Shown one piece after another: positions 1 through 4,849 of a stretch of 6,508 nucleotides of DNA (positions are counted from its first letter, which is position 1; each line of letters starts with the position of its first letter). A program made the position numbers and the translations under genes. The notes beneath the pieces were generated by a model. The model ran no database searches. It was not told the origin of the DNA and saw only the letters and a list, made by a program, of their open reading frames with translations. Location: the NCBI GenBank assembly GCA_040513115.1, contig JBEVDW010000249.1, positions 1 through 6,508 on the forward strand, read 5' to 3'. This stretch comes from DATELY01 sp040513115. GTDB lineage: Bacteria > Pseudomonadota > Gammaproteobacteria > Steroidobacterales > Steroidobacteraceae.

Positions 1-833
1 TCCTGCAGCGATGACATGCGATGCTCTGGTGCGTTGACTCGATACTGCTCTCCGACTGCCAGCACGGCGTCGATGGCTGCCTCATCGCTGCCATTGAGTA
101 TCACCGCTTGCGGTAGCAACGATTGATCGTCGATGAGCTCGATGCCGTGTGCGCGCGCCAGCTTCGCGACCTCACGCACGAGATTCACGATGACTGCTGC
201 GCCATGAGGGTCGCTCAAGTAGCGCCAGGTCAATGCACGCGTCGTGACCGACAAGCTCATGAGCGGCACCCACGCGATGAACTTCGTCCACTCACGTGCG
301 AGCACGTCGGGCACGGCTGTCGCACGCACGCCTGACACATCGATGCTCGTCGCAATACGGTGCGCGCGAGCACTGCGCCCGCCGGCCAGCTCACCGACGA
401 GCAGATTCACGTTGCGAGTGAACAGGACAGTGCCGTCCGGCATGAGCTCACCGCTCGTATTCGCAAGTGAACCGAGCACGCGCTCGGCACCGAAGGTCTC
501 GGTGAGCACATCGTTCTTCCATAATCCATTTTGAATCGAGAACGCGGTGCCGATCGACGTGTTGCGGAGCGGCGCAAGCGCTGCCTCCGTGCCCGGTGTC
601 TTCATGGCGACGATCAAGACATCAGCACTGCTCAGCTCATATGCATCGGTGATGACGCTGACAGGCACCGCGAATTCGACGATGCCTCGAATCCGCAGCC
701 CATTGCGGCGCAACTGTGCAGCGCGATGCTCGCGCACGACCATCGCAACGGAGTGACCTGCGCGCACGAGATGCGCGCCGATGATCGATCCGATGGCACC
801 GGCACCGACAATTGCGTATTCGACTGCGTGCAT
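1..833 (-). CDS. ApbA/PanE-family 2-dehydropantoate 2-reductase-like protein (3' end cut by window edge)
   Basis: Reading the minus strand from the ATG at 833-831 gives 277 uninterrupted codons running off the left edge. The start MHAVEYAIVGAGAIGS carries the GxGxxG dinucleotide-binding turn (residues 10-15) of a Rossmann fold. QNG follows at 101-103, EWTKF with the expected general-acid lysine at K184, and MSSLQ at 273-277, where the family has its conserved SSMLQD segment. Canonical members reduce ketopantoate to pantoate with NADPH in the cytoplasm, for coenzyme A synthesis. Here the two asparagines that follow the lysine in E. coli PanE (N180, N184) align with W188 and M192, so the substrate may be another 2-oxo acid. 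About 20-40 C-terminal residues are missing, including the position of the family's catalytic Glu. No clear ribosome-binding site precedes the ATG, but it sits where the family usually starts. Family assignment is firm; pantoate specificity is not. Confidence 0.88.
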   Translation of the reverse strand, partial: MHAVEYAIVGAGAIGSIIGAHLVRAGHSVAMVVREHRAAQLRRNGLRIRGIVEFAVPVSVITDAYELSSADVLIVAMKTPGTEAALAPLRNTSIGTAFSIQNGLWKNDVLTETFGAERVLGSLANTSGELMPDGTVLFTRNVNLLVGELAGGRSARAHRIATSIDVSGVRATAVPDVLAREWTKFIAWVPLMSLSVTTRALTWRYLSDPHGAAVIVNLVREVAKLARAHGIELIDDQSLLPQAVILNGSDEAAIDAVLAVGEQYRVNAPEHRMSSLQ

Positions 834-898
834 GAGATGTGTACGGTGCGTGGGCGAAAACAAGGCTCGATGAGCGCGCTGAGCATCAGAATGGCGCA

Positions 899-941
899 GT
901 GATCGCTGCGCACCGCGGCGACGGCCGCGACGTGCGATCAC
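899..941. repeat. GC-rich inverted repeat / nested hairpin in the divergent intergenic region
   Basis: Eight-base arms GTGATCGC (899-906) and GCGATCAC (934-941) are perfectly complementary. Inside them CGCGG (914-918) pairs with CCGCG (925-929) around a 6-nt loop. A competing pairing, CGCAC (909-913) with GTGCG (932-936), would extend the inner stem. No T-tract follows on either strand and no gene ends into it, so it is not an intrinsic terminator. It lies between two divergently transcribed genes and could be an operator or a structured leader of the reductase gene; its function is unknown. Confidence 0.45.
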
Positions 942-956
942 CATAGCTCGAAGGGA

Positions 957-974
957 TTCCTGCAGCTGCAAGAA
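957..974. promoter_or_regulatory. 18-bp near-perfect palindrome, operator-like
   Basis: TTCCTGCAGCTGCAAGAA reads the same on both strands except for one mismatched pair (960/971); the central 10 bp TGCAGCTGCA are perfect. It lies about 90 bp before the plus-strand start at 1063 and about 125 bp before the minus-strand start at 833, a plausible place for a dimeric repressor or activator site controlling one or both genes. The regulator is unknown, and a palindrome this short can arise by chance. Confidence 0.3.
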
Positions 975-1052
975 CTATTGAAGCCTGTTTGTACATCGGG
1001 CTGTCATGCGTTATGGCATATCGATTGCACTGGCTAGAGTCAGTCGAATAGG

Positions 1053-1057
1053 GGAGG
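1053..1057 (+). promoter_or_regulatory. Shine-Dalgarno site that sets the start at 1063
   Basis: GGAGG, inside a longer purine run, lies 5 nt before the ATG at 1063. The only upstream in-frame ATG nearby (1006) has no comparable ribosome-binding site, so 1063 is the better start. Confidence 0.75.
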
Positions 1058-1062
1058 GCGTC

Positions 1063-1755
1063 ATGGGAGTTGCGAATAGCGATGTGTCTGTCACATCGAC
1101 GCGATTGATTCGCACCTACGTAGGCAAAAAAATTACGTTGACGCGACTGATGGAAGCCTCCGAGCACCGTCTATATGGCGCTGCATATAGCAGTCTGCCG
1201 GTCGAGGAGCTGGTTGCCACCCGAATTCTCGACAACCCCCAGGATTTCCGTCGTTGGGAATCGGAACATGCAACGTTGATGAGTCGCGTGGCCGACGAGC
1301 GTCGCGAGGCAGCGCGTGCGACCGCGCTGCTGACGGGTGTCCTGTCACTCATTCATCGCAAGGCGCTGTTCGAACATTTGCGCGATGAAGAGATTCGCGG
1401 GGAAACACGCCACCTGTTATTCCGCCAGCTCTTCGGCGATCGCGACTACGCGCGTACCGTCGTGCTGGAACACGGCAACTACCTGCGCAGCGCGGCAAGC
1501 TTCCTGTGTTCTCGTTACGTCGGACGCAAGCTCCTGTTGCATCCGCTGTTCGCCGAGCCGCTCGCGCGCTACGAGCTGCTCTACTCAGACTACTTCCGCG
1601 TGTACTGCGACCTGTCAGTGGCGGAGATGCGGTGTCAACCCGCGGCTGCATTGCGGCCACTTGCTCTGCAGTTGAAACAGCAAGTTGGTTCTTATCGCGG
1701 TGCGATCATGCGCCTGGTGCAAACCAACAGCGCGGCACCTCGGATCTCCCACTAA
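1063..1755 (+). CDS. Hypothetical protein, 230 aa, probably all-helical and cytoplasmic
   Basis: I do not recognise a family. The start at 1063 is chosen because GGAGG sits 5 nt upstream; an in-frame ATG at 1006 would add 19 residues but lacks such a site. The protein has no signal peptide, no convincing membrane segment and no metal-binding cysteine cluster (lone cysteines at 149, 182 and 191). From about residue 45 it is rich in Arg, Glu, Leu and Ala with helix-like spacing. A charged stretch at 76-115 contains ADERREAARAT and HLRDEEIRGE, and an aromatic-rich helix around 165-183 contains ARYELLYSDYFRVY. GC-rich codon use and the absence of stops across 230 codons support a real gene. It is transcribed alone, divergent from the reductase gene and convergent with the next unknown gene, whose stop codon it overlaps. 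No function can be assigned. Confidence 0.75.
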   Translation: MGVANSDVSVTSTRLIRTYVGKKITLTRLMEASEHRLYGAAYSSLPVEELVATRILDNPQDFRRWESEHATLMSRVADERREAARATALLTGVLSLIHRKALFEHLRDEEIRGETRHLLFRQLFGDRDYARTVVLEHGNYLRSAASFLCSRYVGRKLLLHPLFAEPLARYELLYSDYFRVYCDLSVAEMRCQPAAALRPLALQLKQQVGSYRGAIMRLVQTNSAAPRISH

Positions 1756-2345
1756 CGAAATTCCTTGAACGTCCGCGGCTTGAACTCGACGATGACGTCG
1801 GGTGCGAAGCGCTCGGGATGCCCATCGCGATCGATGTGCAGCAAGTGGTTGACCAGATCAGAGACCCCCAGCGGATCCAGCTTGGCGGTGCCCATCAACG
1901 GCAGCACCCGCAGCACGTGATCGCCCCGGCTGATGTCGGAATAACGCACGAACAGGAACTGCGCGAGCGGGGGTTTCTGTGCGCGTGCGATGCGATACGG
2001 TTGCGAATTGAGCAGATGCACAGCGGCTGCAGCGGCCAGCATGTTGCGAGCGGCCGGATCGAACGGTAGCGCGCCGCTGGCGATTTCGCCGAGTAGCGTA
2101 CTGAAGGCACTGGTCACCTGAGTGACGGGTAGGCGGGATTCCTCGCTATCGGTGAGCCGCTCGATCGCTCCTTTGACGAGCTCGAGCGCGATCAGCTCGT
2201 TGCTATCGACATCGCAGAAGTAGATCAGGGTGCCGACGATCGGCTGGTCCCAGTGAGCGTCTTGGCTGCGCGCCCAGCCGGCACGCGTGTAGCGCTCGCT
2301 CAACTCCCTGATGGCACTGGCAACGCGCACGTGCGTCAGGTTCAT
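1752..2345 (-). CDS. Hypothetical protein, 197 aa
   Basis: A minus-strand gene from the ATG at 2345-2343 to a TAG at 1754-1752. GGAG lies 10 nt upstream of the ATG, an acceptable but long spacing. I recognise no domain. The N-terminal third looks like an alpha/beta unit: a helix with RVASAIRELSERYTRAG, then a hydrophobic strand IVGTLIYFCDVDSNELIALE at about 36-55. Residues 78-113 form a helical stretch with an Ala5 run at 104-108. The C-terminus, about 125-197, contains LAQFLFVRYSDISRGDHV and VSDLVNHLLHIDRDGHP and is rich in Asp, His and Arg. There is no signal peptide or membrane segment, so a cytoplasmic protein is likely. It is the only minus-strand gene left of the terminator at 2430-2460, hence probably monocistronic, and its last 4 nt overlap the end of the convergent gene. 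Function unknown. Confidence 0.72.
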   Translation of the reverse strand: MNLTHVRVASAIRELSERYTRAGWARSQDAHWDQPIVGTLIYFCDVDSNELIALELVKGAIERLTDSEESRLPVTQVTSAFSTLLGEIASGALPFDPAARNMLAAAAAVHLLNSQPYRIARAQKPPLAQFLFVRYSDISRGDHVLRVLPLMGTAKLDPLGVSDLVNHLLHIDRDGHPERFAPDVIVEFKPRTFKEFR

Positions 2346-2380
2346 AAGACTCGAACTCCGGTGACTCGCCCCGCAGTCTA

Positions 2381-2408
2381 CGTCCTGAAGCTTCCTCCTG
2401 GCAGGACG
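2381..2408 (-). repeat. Leader hairpin with AGGAGG in its loop
   Basis: CGTCCTG (2381-2387) and CAGGACG (2402-2408) are perfectly complementary 7-base arms around a 14-nt loop. Read on the minus strand, the loop contains a perfect AGGAGG (2399-2394). It ends about 36 nt before the ATG of the 197-aa hypothetical gene. No start codon lies at a suitable distance after the AGGAGG, so it is not an ordinary ribosome-binding site. It may be a leader structure or chance. Confidence 0.3.
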
Positions 2409-2429
2409 CTCGATGCGGGCATGTGCTTC

Positions 2430-2460
2430 AAAAAAAGAAGGCCCGGGTCACCGGGCCTTC
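2430..2460 (-). terminator. Rho-independent terminator after scoB
   Basis: On the minus strand a perfect 10-bp stem, GAAGGCCCGG with CCGGGCCTTC, closes a TGAC loop (2460-2437) and is followed at once by seven T (2436-2430). It begins 53 nt after the scoB stop and ends the minus-strand block that includes scoA and scoB. On the plus strand the hairpin is not followed by a T-tract, so it acts in one direction only. Confidence 0.93.
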
Positions 2461-2513
2461 GGACGGTCGATTCAGTTCACTGCAGCGCCCACGACCGTGT
2501 GCACGGGCAAAGA

Positions 2514-3158
2514 TCAGGAGCTGCGGTCGGTAAACGTCGCCTCTGTGCGGGAGCGGATGGCTTCGAGAGACACGCCTGGGGCCCGCTCGATCAGGACCGC
2601 GCCGCCGCCGTTGCGGTCGATCTCGAACACGCCGAGCTCTGTGATCAAAAGGTCCACCACGTTCTTGCCGGTGAGCGGCAGGTTGCACCGGTGCTTGAAC
2701 TTGGGCGCGCCGGATTTCTCGGTGTGTTCCATCACCACGACGACGCGCGGTACGCCCGCGACCAGATCCATCGCCCCACCCATGCCCTTCACCATCTTGC
2801 CGGGCACCATCCAGTTCGCCAGGTCACCGTTCTCCGCGACCTGCATGCCGCCGAGGATGGATATGGCGATGTGGCCGCCGCGGACCATGCCGAAGCTGTC
2901 GGCGGACGAGAAATAGCTCGTTTGCGGCAGCTCGGTGATGGTCTGCTTGCCGGCATTGATCAAGTCTGGATCGGCCTCGCCTTCGTACGGGAACGGACCC
3001 ATGCCGAGCATGCCGTTCTCGCTGTGGAGCGTGACTGTCATGCCTTCTGGAATCAGATTCGCGACCATCGTCGGAATGCCGACGCCGAGGTTCACGTAGT
3101 CGCCATCGCGCAATTCTTTGGCAGCGCGCGCCGCCATTTCGTCTCGAGACCAGGGCAT
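2514..3158 (-). CDS. scoB: Succinyl-CoA:3-ketoacid CoA-transferase subunit B
   Basis: This 214-residue protein is the beta subunit of a family I CoA-transferase. With ScoA it moves CoA from succinyl-CoA to acetoacetate or another 3-oxoacid, activating ketone bodies for thiolysis in the cytoplasm. Visible marks are GVGIPT at 25-30; SENGMLGMGPFP at 46-57, where E47 is the expected catalytic glutamate that forms the glutamyl-CoA thioester; MVRGGHI at 91-97; GDLANWMVPGKMVKGMGGAMDL at 111-132; and LPLTGK near 160-165. Length and motif order match complete bacterial B subunits. The start ATG overlaps the scoA stop in a TAATG, and GGAG about 10 nt upstream lies within the scoA end, so translation is probably coupled and the subunits made in equal amounts. 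An intrinsic terminator follows 53 nt after the stop. The exact acyl substrate cannot be read from sequence; atoA-type enzymes are close relatives. Confidence 0.95.
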   Translation of the reverse strand: MPWSRDEMAARAAKELRDGDYVNLGVGIPTMVANLIPEGMTVTLHSENGMLGMGPFPYEGEADPDLINAGKQTITELPQTSYFSSADSFGMVRGGHIAISILGGMQVAENGDLANWMVPGKMVKGMGGAMDLVAGVPRVVVVMEHTEKSGAPKFKHRCNLPLTGKNVVDLLITELGVFEIDRNGGGAVLIERAPGVSLEAIRSRTEATFTDRSS

Positions 3159-3892
3159 TAGACTTCCACTCCTGCAGCGGCACCCGAGCCCGGGCGTGGG
3201 CGCGTGGTGAGCCGTTCGATGTGCTTGACGTAATTCGTGCCTTTGAAGATGCGGTCGACAAAGATGCCCGGCGTATGCACGCCGTCGGGCGGCAGCTGGC
3301 CCGGCTCGACGATCTCTTCGACCTCCGCCACGACCACTTTTCCGGCGGTCGCCATCATCGGATTGAAGTTACGCGCCGTGCGTCGATAGATCAGGTTGCC
3401 CTCCGTGTCCGCCTTCCATGCCTTCACGAGCGACACATCGGCGGTGAGCCCGGTTTCCATCACGTAGTGCTTGCCGTCGAACTCGCGCGTTTCCTTGCCG
3501 TCCGCGATGACCGTGCCGTAGCCGGTCGGCGTGAAGAAGGCCGGAATGCCGGCGCCGCCGGCACGAATGCGCTCGGCCAGCGTGCCTTGCGGATTGAATT
3601 CGATCTCGATGCCGCCGTTCATGTAGAGCTGCTCGAGCAGCTTGTTCTCGCCGACGTACGAGGCGACGACTTTCTTGATCTGCTTGTTCGCGAGCACGAC
3701 CCACATGCCGTGGTTGTCGCAGCCCACGTTGTTGCCGATGACGGTCAAGTTCTTGACGTTCGAGTCGCGCAACGCAGTGATGAGATTCTCGGGGATGCCG
3801 CAGAGGCCGAAGCCGCCGGACATGACGGTCATGCCGTCGAAGAGGACGCCAGCCAACGCGCTGGCCGCGTCTTTGTAGACTTTCGATTGCAC
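3158..3892 (-). CDS. scoA: Succinyl-CoA:3-ketoacid CoA-transferase subunit A
   Basis: A 244-residue alpha subunit of the family I CoA-transferase, partner of ScoB. The start is GTG at 3892-3890; it yields MQSKVYKDAASAL, which matches the usual N-terminus of the family, and no in-frame ATG lies upstream before a stop. The glycine-rich motif GGFGLCGIPE is at 26-35, IGNNVG at 52-57, GGIEIEFNPQGTLAERIRAG at 93-112, GAGIPAFFTPTGYGT at 113-127 and the RTARNFNP segment at 171-178. A short Pro/Gly/Ala-rich tail (231-244) extends slightly past the conserved core. The gene shares one base with scoB (TAATG). Upstream are a probable promoter (3937-3964) and a possible SD, GAGG, 9 nt before the GTG. The pair would let the cell use acetoacetate, or recycle it from leucine or polyhydroxybutyrate breakdown; that use is inference. 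Confidence 0.95.
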   Translation of the reverse strand: MQSKVYKDAASALAGVLFDGMTVMSGGFGLCGIPENLITALRDSNVKNLTVIGNNVGCDNHGMWVVLANKQIKKVVASYVGENKLLEQLYMNGGIEIEFNPQGTLAERIRAGGAGIPAFFTPTGYGTVIADGKETREFDGKHYVMETGLTADVSLVKAWKADTEGNLIYRRTARNFNPMMATAGKVVVAEVEEIVEPGQLPPDGVHTPGIFVDRIFKGTNYVKHIERLTTRPRPGSGAAAGVEV

Positions 3893-3936
3893 CAGGTGAA
3901 GCCTCGATTGAGAGGGAAACGTGAGTCAGGCCGGCG

Positions 3937-3964
3937 ATTATCGACGGCCGATGGACGCTGTCCA
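3937..3964 (-). promoter_or_regulatory. Probable sigma70-type promoter of scoAB
   Basis: On the minus strand TGGACA (3964-3959, five of six matches to TTGACA) is separated by 16 bp from GATAAT (3942-3937, five of six to TATAAT). Transcription would start near 3930, giving a leader of about 40 nt before the GTG of scoA. The site lies inside the nominal 3' end of the phosphatase reading frame, but downstream of its likely ancestral stop at 4050. Confidence 0.6.
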
Positions 3965-4849
3965 TAGCTTTTGCACAGGCCGAGGTAGCCGCACGTCTTC
4001 GCTCCGGGGCCAGCCTGGCGCGAGCATCGCTATCTGGCTTTGGGGCCGGTTATTCCAGCAGCAAGGCCTTGAGATTTCGCGCCTGGCCGGCGTCAACCCG
4101 CCCACCCGCTCCAGATAGGCGTCCATGCTGCCGTATTCGGCATCGATCTGGTCGAGCGAGCGTTCCAGGTATTCACCGTGGACCTCGATCGCAGGCTGCA
4201 GCGCTTCGGGTGACAGGTGCACACCAATGAGATGCGAGAAGACTTCGGCGAGCCCCTCGGAGATCTGCGCCTGATCCAGCCGTTGCTCGGTGAGCAGATA
4301 GTCGGCCAACACGTGTTCGCGATCGACGCCCAGGGCCGACAGCACCACCGCGCAGATGAATCCCGTGCGGTCCTTTCCCGCATGGCAGTGAATGACGGCC
4401 GGCAGGTGTTTTTCGTCTGCCAGGTGGCTGAACAGATCGAGCAGTACGGGGGCAAACGACTTCGGGAAGTTGCGGTAGTTCACCAGCACGCCCCGGTAAA
4501 CCCCCGCGTAATCCGGCGCTGCCTGTACCACGGCTGCGAACTCGGCATTGCCCGCGCGCGCATCCGTGCTGATGTCCAGATGCAAACGCACGGGATCTGT
4601 GCCCGTGTGCCAGCGGCCCGGATGACGCTTGCGCTCGCGTTTGCTGCGCAGGTCGCACACGAGCTTGATGTCCATCCGTGCGAGCTGCTCCAGATCTTCC
4701 TCGGTCGCGAAATGCAGGGACTGCGAGCGGTACAGGCGGCCGTACCGGACGCACCGCCCATCGCTAGTGGGGTGGCCGCCGAAATCTCTGAAGTTCGGCA
4801 TCCCGAGAAACGGGGTCATCGCAGCACTCGAATCAAGAGACATGTACAT
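3938..4849 (-). CDS. Tyrosine/lipid phosphatase (HCxxGKDR type), C-terminus apparently frameshifted
   Basis: A cytoplasmic Cys-dependent phosphatase of the group that includes mycobacterial MptpB and Listeria LipA. It shows NFRDFGGHPTSDGRCVRYGRLYRSQSL at 19-45, DLRS at 66-69, and the P-loop HCHAGKDRTG at 154-163 with nucleophile C155 and phosphate-binding R161. The lysine inside the loop (K159) is typical of members that also hydrolyse phosphoinositides. The start is ATG at 4849, or ATG at 4843; AGGT lies 4 or 10 nt upstream, and both starts overlap the fbiC end, so co-transcription with fbiC is very likely. After A255 the frame diverges. The alternative frame continues QARNLKALLLE then TAA at 4052-4050, a normal ending for this family at about 266 aa, whereas the open frame adds 48 unrelated residues. 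The catalytic core is intact, so activity may survive. The substrate is unknown. Confidence 0.88.
   Translation of the reverse strand: MYMSLDSSAAMTPFLGMPNFRDFGGHPTSDGRCVRYGRLYRSQSLHFATEEDLEQLARMDIKLVCDLRSKRERKRHPGRWHTGTDPVRLHLDISTDARAGNAEFAAVVQAAPDYAGVYRGVLVNYRNFPKSFAPVLLDLFSHLADEKHLPAVIHCHAGKDRTGFICAVVLSALGVDREHVLADYLLTEQRLDQAQISEGLAEVFSHLIGVHLSPEALQPAIEVHGEYLERSLDQIDAEYGSMDAYLERVGGLTPARREISRPCCWNNRPQSQIAMLAPGWPRSEDVRLPRPVQKLWTASIGRR
3951..3965. promoter_or_regulatory. Perfect 6-3-6 palindrome over the scoAB -35 box, candidate operator
   Basis: ATGGAC GCT GTCCAT is a perfect inverted repeat with a 3-bp centre. One arm covers most of the proposed -35 hexamer (3959-3964) of the scoAB promoter, so a dimeric protein bound here would block RNA polymerase. 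The regulator is unknown and not encoded in the window. Confidence 0.4.
4050..4091 (-). other. Probable frameshift and ancestral 3' end of the phosphatase gene
   Basis: The open frame reads GGLTPA and then switches to residues unlike the family, while the neighbouring frame, from codon CAG at 4085-4083, reads QARNLKALLLE and stops at TAA 4052-4050. Adding a single base near 4085-4088 (for example a third C in the GCCAGG of the minus strand) restores GGLTPAQARNLKALLLE, a family-like C-terminus. This is either a real one-base deletion or a sequencing/assembly error. Confidence 0.7.

Noticed and set aside
899..941. Intergenic hairpin as a transcription terminator
   Set aside because: There is no T-tract on either side and no gene reads toward it; both neighbours start beside it.
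1006..1008. ATG at 1006 as the start of the 230-aa hypothetical protein
   Set aside because: It has no ribosome-binding site, while the ATG at 1063 has GGAGG at 5 nt.
1126..1132. Run of seven A in the 230-aa gene as a programmed frameshift site
   Set aside because: The zero-frame phase does not fit the X XXY YYZ slippery pattern, no stop or alternative product follows in a meaningful way, and the main frame continues normally.
2253..3161. Long plus-strand open frame of 302 codons
   Set aside because: It lies antisense to scoB and to part of the 197-aa gene, its His/Arg/Asp-rich composition is typical of a shadow of GC-rich coding sequence, and scoB is an unambiguous family match.
3221..3967. 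Plus-strand open frame of 248 codons opposite scoA
   Set aside because: It is a mirror frame of scoA with low-complexity His/Asp/Arg/Val content and no recognisable domain.
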